Assembly: GCA_031283505.1 (NCBI GenBank)
Contig: JAITBO010000091.1
Coordinates: forward strand, 1-14,435
DNA length: 14,435 nt
Source of the DNA: Treponema sp.
GTDB taxonomy: Bacteria; Spirochaetota; Spirochaetia; Treponematales; Breznakiellaceae
Direction of reading: 5' to 3'
A program made the position numbers and the translations under genes. A model generated the notes under the pieces. That model did no database searches. It saw only the letters and a program-made list of their open reading frames with translations, and had not been told where the DNA came from. Below, one piece after another: positions 1-7,534 of the stretch (position 1 is the stretch's first letter; each line of letters starts with the position of its first letter).

Positions 1-384
1 CCGTGTAATCTCGCTTTCCGCCTTCTCCCGAATCTCAAGGCTCATCTTCGCCTTTCCTGTCTCGGGCCAGAACTCTTTTTTTTTAAGGACAGGAGTTCTT
101 CCGCAAGCCCGGCTATCACTTCGTCCTTCTGTTTGAGCCTCGCTTCCAACTCCGCCGCCTTCCGCCCTTCGGCCTTCGCCGACACGTCAGGCCTTTTGAT
201 CTCGAAGATATGTTCCGCGCCTTCGAGCAACTGCTGCGGGAACTTCGTTTCCGACGCCAGTGAAGATATTATTCGGGTGTATGTCATAGCCTTCGGCAAC
301 CGCGCTTATTGATTTCCCGTCTTCAAAGATTTCTCTGAGAGCTTTTACCTTTTCTTCCGGTGTAAACCTTCCCCTTTTGCCCAT
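1..384 (-). pseudogene. Broken IS3-family transposase (OrfA plus first codons of OrfB), partial
   Basis: The ATG at 384 is preceded by a strong GGAGG site and opens an OrfA-type reading frame: RFTPEEKVKALREIFEDGKSIS, then AVAEGYDIHPNNIF, the helix-turn-helix of IS3-family OrfA. Near 260-272 the frame is lost. The expected continuation (NWRRK followed by LLEGAEHIFEIKRPD) is split between two frames, as if one base was lost and about 14 bases gained. The second frame continues through a coiled-coil-like stretch (AELEARLKQKDEVIAGLAEELLSLKKK) to a TGA at 42-44. Its end holds a run of nine A followed by GAG (minus-strand reading of 73-84), the A-AAA-AAG slippery heptamer with which IS3 elements make OrfAB by -1 frameshifting. 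The -1 frame (EFWPETGKAKMSLEIREK...) runs off the left edge as OrfB. The element's outer end may be the TGTAACC at about 406-412, but this was not confirmed. The split OrfA suggests a dead copy. Confidence 0.8.
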
Positions 385-451
385 CTTTTCCTCCAGGGGC
401 TTTATGGTTACACCTTATAAGATACCCTCAAATTCGGCAAGTTCAGCGTGA

Positions 452-1417
452 GCAGGACACGGCTTTGTTGGCACCCGTCTCGCAACTCGCCTTATTGCCG
501 CCGGACACACGGTAAAAATCGCCGATAAAAACGATAGCAGGAAATATCCCCATCTTCGCCTGTATGCGGATGTTCGGGAGTTGGACACGCTGGAAAAGGC
601 TCTTGCCGATTCTAACGTTGTGGTCAATCTTGCCGCGGAACACCGGGACGATGTTACACCAAAATCCTTGTATGATAATGTTAATGTAACCGGTGCGGAG
701 AATGTATGCAAGACTTGTACAAAACTCGGTATCAGGAAAATTATTTTTACCAGTTCTGTAGCGGTTTATGGATTTGCGCCTATCGGAACTGATGAAACCG
801 GCGCTGCCAATTACTTTAACGACTACGGGCGCACTAAATGGCTTGCGGAAGAAAAATACCGGGCCTAGCTTGCTTCTGATCCCGAAAATTCTTTAACCAT
901 TATCAGGCCCACGGTAATTTTCGGCGAACAAAACCGAGGGAATGTGTATAACCTGCTGCGGCAGATTGCGGGCGGCAAGTTTCTTATGGTCGGAAAAGGG
1001 ACTAATGTCAAATCCATGGCTTATGTTGAAAATGTCGCCACTTTCATCGAGTACAATCTGCATAATCCACCCGGCGAACATTTATGTAACTATATTGACA
1101 AACCTGATTTTGACATGAACACCTTAGTTAGCGAAGTACATCGTATCTTGGGAAAATCCGGCAGACTGTTTCACTGGCCCTATTGGATGGGGTACACCGG
1201 GGGACTCTGTTTTGATTTGCTGGCAAAAGCCTTGCACAAAAAACTGCCCGCCAGTTCTATCCGGGTGAAAAAGTTTTGCGCCAACACCATGTTTAATTCT
1301 GCCAATATAAAAACAACTGCTTTCAAGCCGCCGATAAGCCTCGCGGAAGGACTTGAGCGAACCATCACATACGAGTTTATCGACAAAATAACCGGTGAGC
1401 TCATTTATACCGAATAA
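452..1417 (+). pseudogene. NAD-dependent epimerase/dehydratase (extended SDR), interrupted by amber stop and lacking its 5' end
   Basis: One reading frame from 452 to 1417 encodes an extended short-chain dehydrogenase/reductase, the class of nucleotide-sugar epimerases and dehydratases. Visible features are a degraded Rossmann nucleotide loop (AGHGFVGTRLATRLIAAGHTV), VVNLAAEH, IIFTSSVAVYG (catalytic Ser region), the catalytic YxxxK as YGRTK, TIIRPTVIFGEQNRGN, and a late substrate-domain segment. It is broken twice. A TAG at 866-868 follows YRA, and the same frame carries on with perfectly good SDR sequence. An in-frame TGA at 449-451 also precedes the nucleotide loop, with no acceptable start codon and an abnormal N-terminus. 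The nearest TTG (581) would omit the cofactor-binding loop. The transposase remnant lies immediately upstream and may have removed or disordered the 5' end. The natural substrate cannot be told. TAG is an ordinary stop here, since chvE and gguA end with it. Confidence 0.85.
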
Positions 1418-1442
1418 GCGTTATTTCTATCGGTATACGTTG

Positions 1443-1448
1443 TATACT
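1443..1448 (+). promoter_or_regulatory. Possible -10 box for the gene at 1481
   Basis: TATACT (5 of 6 to the sigma-70 -10 consensus) lies 33 bp before the start codon in the gap after the SDR pseudogene. No convincing -35 is seen at 16-18 bp upstream (only TTATTT-like sequence). GTATAC occurs twice here, ten bases apart. Weak call. Confidence 0.3.
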
Positions 1449-1480
1449 CCCTACCCTGCCTTCAAGAAAGGATACGCCCC

Positions 1481-1972
1481 ATGAACACCGCCCTACGGCA
1501 AAGGGTTATCCGTTACCTTTGCGCAAAAGATAAAAACACGGAAACCGTGGACGAAGACTTAGCCGTTTGCTTTCACGCCTTTGAAAGCGGTTTTGACGAC
1601 GGCGTCCCGTTCACCCTGTATGCTCCTCTTGCCAATAAACTTGTTTTGTATGTGTACGAGGAGAACTGTGACTATTTGGGAAGCTCCCGGTGCTTGTTTA
1701 ACGATAAATGCAGGAAAATCGTTGAGGGCCTCTCGGAGATAGCGGTTATACTTATCGATTTGGCCGAAAACGGTTATGTCACCCTGGAATATTCGGGGAA
1801 GAGCCGGAATGAACTTCCCGCAGATTATACAAAGAACTGGCGGAAGTATGAAAATATCTACCCAAATGAGAGCGACGCCCTGAGCTGCATTATGGCCGTA
1901 AAGATCACGCCTGCCGGGGAACTGCACCGCCTCAATCAGCGGCGCAGGCCGGTTCTCCACCGCAACCGTTAA
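1481..1972 (+). CDS. Hypothetical protein, 163 residues
   Basis: This intact plus-strand gene starts at ATG 1481 behind a good ribosome site (AAGAAAGG, about 9 nt upstream) and is followed by a strong intrinsic terminator. The family is not recognised. The predicted product is soluble and cytoplasmic: there is no signal peptide or membrane segment. The N-terminal part is acidic and mixed alpha/beta in character. Residues 45-58 (FTLYAPLANKLVLY) and 83-105 (LSEIAVILIDLAENGYVTLEYSG) look like the core; the second stretch vaguely recalls the helix-wing of a winged-helix fold, but this is not enough for a call. Four cysteines lie between residues 29 and 76, without a regular metal-binding spacing. 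The C-terminus ends in an arginine-rich tail (NQRRRPVLHRNR). It appears monocistronic, flanked by a pseudogene and a terminator. Confidence 0.7.
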   Translation: MNTALRQRVIRYLCAKDKNTETVDEDLAVCFHAFESGFDDGVPFTLYAPLANKLVLYVYEENCDYLGSSRCLFNDKCRKIVEGLSEIAVILIDLAENGYVTLEYSGKSRNELPADYTKNWRKYENIYPNESDALSCIMAVKITPAGELHRLNQRRRPVLHRNR

Positions 1973-2005
1973 TTCTTTTATCGTATATCCCGATTATATC
2001 CTGAC

Positions 2006-2050
2006 GCAAAAAAGCCCTGTCTGGTACGCCGGCGCAGGGCTTTTTTTGCG
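2006..2050 (+). terminator. Intrinsic terminator after the gene at 1481
   Basis: AAAAAAGCCCTG (2008-2019) pairs perfectly with CAGGGCTTTTTT (2035-2046) across a 15-nt loop, and the T-run continues after the stem. The A-run on the other side makes it potentially bidirectional, so it could also stop minus-strand transcripts leaving the methyltransferase-like gene. Confidence 0.9.
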
Positions 2051-2200
2051 AATTTTTTCCTTCTTTCCTTCCACAAAAATCATACATTTGCCCAGCTAAG
2101 AATTGCCGCTTGAGCCGCTTTCATAACCCGCCCGGCTGGTCTTGACGCGGCTTTGTGGGGTTCAGGCTAAAACCTTACAAAACCACGATTTTAAGATGAC

Positions 2201-2232
2201 GCTCGTTTCAAAACTTCAGTCTTGAAACGAGC
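2201..2232 (-). repeat. Long hairpin 9 nt past the stop of the UroD/MtaA-like gene
   Basis: The arms GCTCGTTTCAA (2201-2211) and TTGAAACGAGC (2222-2232) are perfect inverted repeats. On the minus-strand RNA the pairing extends inward to a 14-bp stem (GCUCGUUUCAAGAC, with one G-U pair) closed by the tetraloop UGAA. No U-tract follows, so it is not a canonical intrinsic terminator. It may protect the 3' end of the message, terminate with a factor, or be a copy of a REP-like genomic repeat. Confidence 0.7.
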
Positions 2233-2241
2233 CCCGCTTAT

Positions 2242-3243
2242 TTACACATATAACAGCCGGTCCATAAGAAGAATGTTCTCCTCAGGCGACGCGGCGGGGA
2301 CTTCGCAGCCTGCGGCGATGCACGTGTTTGCCGCCGCGGCATCAACGCAACGGCGGACCTGTTCCTCCACATACAGGGGACTTCCCCTGAGCATCACCGC
2401 CACCGGATCAACGTTACCGCTTACCGCTGTCGCGGTTCCCTTGAAAACTTCCACCGCCTCCGCAAAGTCAACCATCCAGTCTATATCTATAATATCCGGG
2501 CCTGCCTGAACAAGCGGCTTCAGAAGCGGACTGATGTTGCCGCAGATATGAAGTTTGACCCGTCCGCCGCAGGAATGGATGTACTCCACCAGCGCTTTAT
2601 CCCAGGGCAAACCGTATTTTTCGTAGAGAACAGGGCCGATAAGGGACGCCGCCGCGTTGCCCAAACCGATAAAATCCGCTCCGGCGTCTATCTGGGCTTT
2701 GGCGAAACGTTTCTGCTGTTCAAATATAACATCAAAAAATTCCGGCAGATACGCTTCCTCCAGGGCAAGGTCCGTAAGCAGGTTATTGAGTCCCCGGAGA
2801 TCCGCTGCCTCGGCAATACAGCCTTCAATCCAGCCGATAACCGGATAATCCCCGGCTACTTTCTGCCGCAAAAGCTCGCAGCCCTTAACCCTGTCCAGGG
2901 TACGGGGGCTGTCCAGAGGGTCCGGAAGCCGCAGGACGGACAGATCAAAATCATCGGTGATGAGGGGAGTCTTTGCGTAAGGATTACCGTCTTCGGGAAA
3001 TACCACCTCCGCACCGAAGGCCGAAGCCTCCCTCATGGGATCGGAGATCGTACTGACATAATCAACTCCGTATTTTTCGGCGCAGATAAGGTTCCCCTCA
3101 ACCAGTTTCCGATAATTCTGAATATACTCGCGGTACGATACTCCCGCTTCCCGGGCAACGATAGACATAAAGATATTCAGATTGGGAATTTTATCCACCG
3201 GTTCCCCTGCCAACCGGGCGTTTATCCTTTCCATAGAAGTCAT
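2242..3243 (-). CDS. UroD/MtaA-family corrinoid methyltransferase-like protein
   Basis: 333 residues, close to the usual 330-350 of the uroporphyrinogen-decarboxylase superfamily. The start is ATG 3243 with GAGAG 6 nt upstream; a second in-frame Met at codon 4 is possible. Features that place it with the Zn-dependent methylcobamide methyltransferases (MtaA/MtbA/CmuA type) rather than haem-pathway HemE are the HICGN motif (His232, Cys234), the GNVDP loop (276-280), and a C-terminal GCEVP...SPEEN segment with Cys313. Together these give the His-x-Cys...Cys zinc-ligand set. Members move methyl groups between corrinoid proteins and thiols such as CoM or other acceptors. No corrinoid protein or cognate substrate methyltransferase is in the window, so substrate and acceptor are unknown. 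It is cytoplasmic, with no signal or membrane segment. It lies in the same orientation downstream of gguB but is separated from it by a 137-bp gap holding a large inverted repeat, so co-transcription is uncertain. Confidence 0.85.
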   Translation of the reverse strand: MTSMERINARLAGEPVDKIPNLNIFMSIVAREAGVSYREYIQNYRKLVEGNLICAEKYGVDYVSTISDPMREASAFGAEVVFPEDGNPYAKTPLITDDFDLSVLRLPDPLDSPRTLDRVKGCELLRQKVAGDYPVIGWIEGCIAEAADLRGLNNLLTDLALEEAYLPEFFDVIFEQQKRFAKAQIDAGADFIGLGNAAASLIGPVLYEKYGLPWDKALVEYIHSCGGRVKLHICGNISPLLKPLVQAGPDIIDIDWMVDFAEAVEVFKGTATAVSGNVDPVAVMLRGSPLYVEEQVRRCVDAAAANTCIAAGCEVPAASPEENILLMDRLLYV

Positions 3244-3297
3244 TATTTTCTCTCAAATCCCCGCTCGCAGGTTCGCGTGCGGTTACGGGCGGAATTT

Positions 3298-3386
3298 GGT
3301 TGATTTACCCGCATACGTGTTCGTCCCCAAAAGGCGGCACGGCGTGGGGCTCAAGTAAAGCCCCCCGTATGCGAGTAATCTCAACC
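3298..3386 (-). repeat. Long imperfect inverted repeat between gguB and the methyltransferase-like gene
   Basis: The arms at 3298-3317 and 3366-3386 pair over about 18 of 21 positions, including a perfect CGCATACG/CGTATGCG block. Inside sits a second hairpin, GGGGCT (3346-3351) with AGCCCC (3359-3364). The structure overlaps the gguB stop codon (3381-3383). There is no U-run, so it is not a standard terminator. It could be a partial terminator, an RNA-processing or stabilising element that sets gguB expression against the downstream gene, or a mobile repeat. Confidence 0.6.
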
Positions 3387-4574
3387 CAGACCCGCCTTAC
3401 GCCGGGTATACACATCGTAGAAGACGGCCAGGAGCAGGATGATAGCCCTGACCACCTGCTGCCATGCGGCGCCAAGGTTCATCAGGGACATCCCGTTGTT
3501 GATGGCGCACATGATAAGGCCGCCGACCACGACCCCCAGTACCGTGCCGATGCCGCCGGAGGCGGAAACCCCGCCGATGTAACAGGCCGCGATGGCGTCC
3601 ATTTCGTAGCCCTGGCCGGACTGGGGCAGGGCGGAGTTCATATAGCCCGTGGAAACAACCGCGGCAAGCCCCGACAGCAACCCCATCAGGGTGAATACCA
3701 CAAAAACCACCAGTTCTGAGTTAATGCCCGACAGTTTTGCGGACCGGGCGTTACCGCCGACGGCATAGATGTATCGGCCCAGGATCGTGTTGTTCATCAT
3801 AAAGTGAAAGATGAAAATAGTTATTGCAAGGACGGCCACAACAATCGGCATTCCCCGGTAGGTTGCAAACCGCTCGCATAGCGCCAGTATCAGGGCGCTT
3901 ATGATCACTATTTTCGCGATGAGCGCTCCCGTGGGGCTGACTTCAAAGTTATTTTTAATTCTATTCTTCCGGGAAATAAATTCGAGAACGATAAACAGCA
4001 CAACAACCACTGCCCCTATAATGAGGGGAAGCAGATCGAAGGTCCGGCTTTCACCGAGCCACAGATTGGGAAAGTATCCCGAAGCCATCTGTTTGTAGCC
4101 GTTGTCCTTAAGGGCGATGGGGTTGAGGTTGGTAACGATGTAACTCAAGCCCCGAAAGAGGAGCATCCCCGCAAGGGTGGCGATAAAGGCGGGAATATTC
4201 ATGTAGGCTATCCAAAAGCCGTAAAAGGCGCCGACAAGAAGCCCTATGCCCAAGGCGACGAGCAGGGTCGGCAGCATCCCTATTCCCGTATTGTAGATCA
4301 GCGCACTTATGGCCCCGATAAAAGCGCAGACCGAACCCACCGAAAGGTCGATACCCAGGACAATAATTACCATCACCATCCCTGTCGCAAGGATAAGTAC
4401 ATAACTGTACTGAATAAGGATGTTGGTAAAGTTACGGGACGAAAAATTATTCCCGTGGGTAAGGAAAGAAAAGACGATCATAATCAGCGCTAATATAAGG
4501 AACATCGAATAGCTCCTTAGATTACTCATAAGTAAGTTGCCGATTCCGTTTTTTTTGACGGCCATATCACTCAT
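3381..4574 (-). CDS. gguB: Sugar ABC transporter permease, GguB/MglC/XylH type
   Basis: 397 residues, the length of GguB/XylH-type permeases (longer than the roughly 330 of RbsC/MglC). It forms the membrane channel of a CUT2 carbohydrate importer, probably as a homodimer. Many hydrophobic segments are evident, starting with MFLILALIMIVFSFL (24-38). Family hallmarks are LGIDLSVGSV (73-82), the loop GRYIYAVGGNARSAKLSGI, AACYIGGVSASGGIGTVLGVVVGG and a final VFYDVYTRRK cytoplasmic tail. The start is ATG 4574 with AAGGAGAG about 10 nt upstream; Met4 would sit too far from it. It lies 74 nt after gguA in the same orientation and pairs with that ATPase and the ChvE-type binding protein. Substrate specificity cannot be read from the permease; ChvE-GguAB systems take monosaccharides such as galactose, glucose, xylose and arabinose. 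Confidence 0.93.
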   Translation of the reverse strand: MSDMAVKKNGIGNLLMSNLRSYSMFLILALIMIVFSFLTHGNNFSSRNFTNILIQYSYVLILATGMVMVIIVLGIDLSVGSVCAFIGAISALIYNTGIGMLPTLLVALGIGLLVGAFYGFWIAYMNIPAFIATLAGMLLFRGLSYIVTNLNPIALKDNGYKQMASGYFPNLWLGESRTFDLLPLIIGAVVVVLFIVLEFISRKNRIKNNFEVSPTGALIAKIVIISALILALCERFATYRGMPIVVAVLAITIFIFHFMMNNTILGRYIYAVGGNARSAKLSGINSELVVFVVFTLMGLLSGLAAVVSTGYMNSALPQSGQGYEMDAIAACYIGGVSASGGIGTVLGVVVGGLIMCAINNGMSLMNLGAAWQQVVRAIILLLAVFYDVYTRRKAGLG

Positions 4575-4597
4575 ACCTTTAACCTCTCCTTAATTGG

Positions 4598-4624
4598 AAG
4601 TCTGTCAATTAAAAGTCTGTCAAT
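4598..4624. repeat. Twelve-base direct repeat in the gguA-gguB gap
   Basis: AAGTCTGTCAAT occurs at 4598-4609 and again at 4613-4624, a period of 15 bp. It lies just upstream of the gguB ribosome site. It may be slippage duplication in a short spacer; a functional role is not indicated. Confidence 0.6.
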
Positions 4625-4648
4625 AATGCAGCTCCGTTGTTGACAGCG

Positions 4649-6175
4649 CTAACCTACCAGGGCCATGTGCATAATTTTTTCCTGTGTTGCCTCATCGTGG
4701 TCCAGCACACCCTTGATTTTTCCCTCGTTCATCACATATATCCTGTCCGCCATGCCTAAAACTTCGGGCAGTTCGGAACTGATCATGATCACGCTTTTTC
4801 CCCGCGCAACCAGATCGTTGAGTATCTCGTAAATTTCCGTTTTAGCGCCGACATCAATGCCCCTTGTCGGCTCATCAACAATAAAAATATCAGGATCGGC
4901 CAGAAGGATACGGCTTACCACTACTTTCTGCTGGTTCCCGCCTGAAAGATTCCGCGCGAGCTGATTGATGGACGGGGTTTTAATCCGCAGTTCCTGCCGG
5001 TATCTTTCGGCTTCCGCTATCTCCTTTGCGGACAGCACCAGCCCGAACCGGGAAAATTTTTTCTTAAGGGAAGAAGCGGATATATTGTTTTTTATGCTCT
5101 GTATCAGGATAAGCCCCAGGTTTTTCCGGTCCTCCGAAACATAGCCGATACCGGCGTCAAGAGCCTCTTCCGCCGAATGGAGGCTAAACTTCTTCCCGTG
5201 GAGGTATAATTCCCCCTCGCTGCGGGAACCGTAAGATCTGCCGTAGATACTCATCATCAATTCGGTACGGCCTGCGCCCATAGGGCCGCAAAAGGCGAGT
5301 ATCTCTCCCCGGCGCAGAAAGAACGACACATTATCCACGACCTTCATGCCGTGATAATCGGGATGGTATACCGACCAGTTTTTGACCTGCATTACCGTAT
5401 CGCCCGGGGATGATTTCCGTTCCGGGAAACGGTGGGTCAGATCACGGCCTACCATGTCTTTTATGATCATCCCTTCGGTCAGCTTATCCTTCTGCACATC
5501 GTAGGAAGAGATGGTCTTTCCATCCCGAAATACCGTAACGCTGTCGGCGATTTTGAGCACCTCGTTCAGCTTATGGGAGATCATGATGGCGGTAATGCCC
5601 TGCTTCTTGAAGTCGCGGATAAGGTCCAGCAGATGATTGCTTTCTTCATCATTTAACGATGACGTCGGCTCGTCAAGGATGAGAAGATCAACTTCCTTGG
5701 AAAGTGCGCGGGCGATTTCCACGAGCTGCTGCTTTCCAACGCCCAGTTTACTGACCGTCGTGTAGGGGCTTTCCTTTAAACCTACCCGGTCCAGATATTT
5801 TTGCGATTCCTTTATATAATAATCCCAGTTAATGACCCCTAACCGGGTATTCATGTGCCCCAAAAAGATATTTTCATAGATAGCCAGATAGGGACTTAAA
5901 GCCAATTCCTGATGAATGATGCCAAGTCCTTCCTTCTCACTGTCCTTAACGCTGTGATAATTGGTTTCACGGGCCTTGTACAGAACCTTTCCCTGGTAAC
6001 TGCCCTTAGGATACACCCCGCTGATAACGCTCATAAGGGTTGATTTTCCCGCGCCGTTTTCCCCGCAAAGGGAATGGATTTCCCCCTTTTTTACCTTGAA
6101 ATTGACCCTGTCCAGGGCAATAACGCCGGGGAATTCCTTCGTTAAATTTTCAACCTCCAGAATATACTCATTCAT
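4649..6175 (-). CDS. gguA: Sugar ABC transporter ATP-binding protein, two ABC domains, GguA/MglA type
   Basis: 508 residues with two tandem ATPase domains, as in all CUT2 importers. Domain 1 has Walker A GENGAGKST (38-46), Q-loop IIHQE (86-90), a divergent signature LGVGKQQ (144-150), Walker B LLILDEP (164-170) and switch His201. Domain 2 has a degenerate P-loop GPMGAGRT (297-304), in which the usual Lys is Arg, a canonical signature LSGGNQQK (410-417) and Walker B IFIVDEP (430-436). This asymmetry is typical of the family. Segments such as GVYPKGSY and GIIHQELALSPYL match my recollection of GguA. The start is ATG 6175 with GAGG 7 nt upstream, and the stop is TAG. It is downstream of chvE by 182 nt and upstream of gguB by 74 nt. 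The gap before it holds a candidate promoter of its own (6197-6225), so transporter core and binding protein may be expressed at different levels. Confidence 0.95.
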   Translation of the reverse strand: MNEYILEVENLTKEFPGVIALDRVNFKVKKGEIHSLCGENGAGKSTLMSVISGVYPKGSYQGKVLYKARETNYHSVKDSEKEGLGIIHQELALSPYLAIYENIFLGHMNTRLGVINWDYYIKESQKYLDRVGLKESPYTTVSKLGVGKQQLVEIARALSKEVDLLILDEPTSSLNDEESNHLLDLIRDFKKQGITAIMISHKLNEVLKIADSVTVFRDGKTISSYDVQKDKLTEGMIIKDMVGRDLTHRFPERKSSPGDTVMQVKNWSVYHPDYHGMKVVDNVSFFLRRGEILAFCGPMGAGRTELMMSIYGRSYGSRSEGELYLHGKKFSLHSAEEALDAGIGYVSEDRKNLGLILIQSIKNNISASSLKKKFSRFGLVLSAKEIAEAERYRQELRIKTPSINQLARNLSGGNQQKVVVSRILLADPDIFIVDEPTRGIDVGAKTEIYEILNDLVARGKSVIMISSELPEVLGMADRIYVMNEGKIKGVLDHDEATQEKIMHMALVG

Positions 6176-6196
6176 GGCGTATCCTCATAAAAAACA

Positions 6197-6225
6197 AGTA
6201 TACAACACGACTTTCCTCAAGCCAA
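6197..6225 (-). promoter_or_regulatory. Candidate internal promoter for gguA-gguB
   Basis: Reading the minus strand, TTGGCT (6225-6220, 4 of 6), a 17-bp spacer, then TATACT (6202-6197, 5 of 6). A start near 6190 would give a leader of about 15 nt that still contains the GAGG ribosome site. Plausible on spacing and -10 quality only. Confidence 0.45.
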
Positions 6226-6357
6226 CCGAATTTTGGGAAAAGCCCGACAAAAACGAAAAAATACGGAGCCGAGTATGAAGTTTGATGTCAGGTAAGTCTT
6301 CACACCCGGCCCTCTCTACCAAGCAAAAGCGATTATGCGCCGCGCTTCAACCGGTTA

Positions 6358-7500
6358 CTACAGACCGTTAGCCGTGATTTCTTCGGGGGTAATAAACCCT
6401 GCGGTGATGGGATCCCTCCAGTTGGCCTGGGTAATGTTGACCGGATCCAGCAGATACGCCTTTACCACTTTCTTGCCCGTGTCGCCGATGCTTTCAAGAC
6501 CGATGCTGGACGCGAGGACCGCACCGGGGACGGTGGGATTCGCCACGCCCTTGAGTATCTGATCCGCCAGGACAATAGCGGCTTCCGCGAGTTTCGCGGT
6601 ATCCTTAAATACGGTCATGTACTGCTGGCCGTTCTTGATCATGGCAAGGGAAGCGGCTTCCGCGTCTTGACCGGAAACGACCGGCAGCTTGCTGGCATAC
6701 TTGGCGTCCGCGGAAACGGCTTCGATGATCGCCCGAGCGAGGGTATCGTTCGGCGCCAGAACCGCGTCAAGGGTTACGCTCCGGGCGTCGCCTGAAAGGA
6801 GGTTTTCCATACGGGTCTTGGCGATATTGGGCAGCCAGCCTTCGGTGGCGATACGCTGGAAGTTGGCGGTATCCTTGGAAGTCTCGGGATAGGGGCCCAC
6901 TACCTTGAGGACGCCGCTCTTTATGTAGGGATTAAGAACGCTCATGGCGCCGTCGTAGAAGAAGAAGGCGTTGCCGTCGGTGGGAGAACCCGCGAAGAGG
7001 GTAATGTACTTGGGATTGGCGGCGGTGGCGGCTTTGAGATTCAAACCGGCCTCAAGACCCTGTCCCTGGAGTTGGCCGACTTTGAAGTTGTTAAAGGTAA
7101 GGTAGTATTCATAATCGGCGGAATTCTGGATGATCCGGTCATAGGCGATAACCGCAACATTGTCCCGGGCAGCGTCGGCTACCGCGGAAGCTACGCCGTC
7201 GTTTAACTGGCCGATAATCAGCAGTTTGGCGCCCTGGGTGAGCAGATTGCCGATTTGCTGGTTCTGTAGAACCTGATCGCCGTTGCCGAACTGAACTTCC
7301 GCGCGATAACCCCGTTTCTCCGCTTCGGCTTTGAGACTTGCGCCGTCTTTTACCCAGCGCAGAACCGTGGTTTCAGGCATGGCAAGGCCGATGAGGGCGG
7401 ACTGACCGCCGGCGGCGGCCTCGCCCTGCCGGTTGCCGGCGGCAAATGCCAGGGAGCCGGCAGCCAGCAGAATAATTAAAGCTGAACAGATCTTTTTCAT
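6358..7500 (-). CDS. chvE: Periplasmic multiple-sugar-binding protein, ChvE type
   Basis: 380 residues. A classical signal peptide (MKKICSALIILLAAGSLAFA, likely cut after residue 20) exports it, and no lipobox Cys is present. The mature protein has the two-lobed periplasmic-binding-protein fold of the ChvE/XylF group: IGLAMPETTVLRWVKDG at the start, VIAYDRIIQNSADYEYYLTF at the hinge, NAFFFYDGAMSVLNPYI, VLAPNDTLARAII and VVSGQDAEAASL. The Arg/Trp, Asp/Arg (YDR), Asn-Asp and GQDAE stretches carry the usual sugar contacts. The start is ATG 7500 behind an excellent GGAGG site 7 nt upstream. It delivers sugar to GguAB encoded directly downstream. The upstream gap (7501-7638) contains a -10 box and paired half-sites fitting control by the AraC-type regulator encoded upstream. 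Exact ligand is not known from sequence; galactose, glucose, xylose or arabinose are the family's usual ones. Confidence 0.93.
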   Translation of the reverse strand: MKKICSALIILLAAGSLAFAAGNRQGEAAAGGQSALIGLAMPETTVLRWVKDGASLKAEAEKRGYRAEVQFGNGDQVLQNQQIGNLLTQGAKLLIIGQLNDGVASAVADAARDNVAVIAYDRIIQNSADYEYYLTFNNFKVGQLQGQGLEAGLNLKAATAANPKYITLFAGSPTDGNAFFFYDGAMSVLNPYIKSGVLKVVGPYPETSKDTANFQRIATEGWLPNIAKTRMENLLSGDARSVTLDAVLAPNDTLARAIIEAVSADAKYASKLPVVSGQDAEAASLAMIKNGQQYMTVFKDTAKLAEAAIVLADQILKGVANPTVPGAVLASSIGLESIGDTGKKVVKAYLLDPVNITQANWRDPITAGFITPEEITANGL

Positions 7501-7534
7501 TTCGTACCTCCGAAATTTGACTTATGATTAGATT

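Noticed and set aside
866..868. Pyrrolysine read-through of the amber codon in the SDR
   Set aside because: TAG ends chvE and gguA normally, SDR enzymes are not known to use pyrrolysine, no pyl genes are seen, and the same gene has a damaged 5' end.
2548..3303. A 251-codon plus-strand open frame
   Set aside because: Antisense to the UroD/MtaA-like gene with its intact zinc motif; no ribosome site or homology.
3346..3364. Intrinsic terminator after gguB
   Set aside because: The GGGGCT/AGCCCC stem is short and no T-tract follows on the minus strand; treated as part of the larger inverted repeat.
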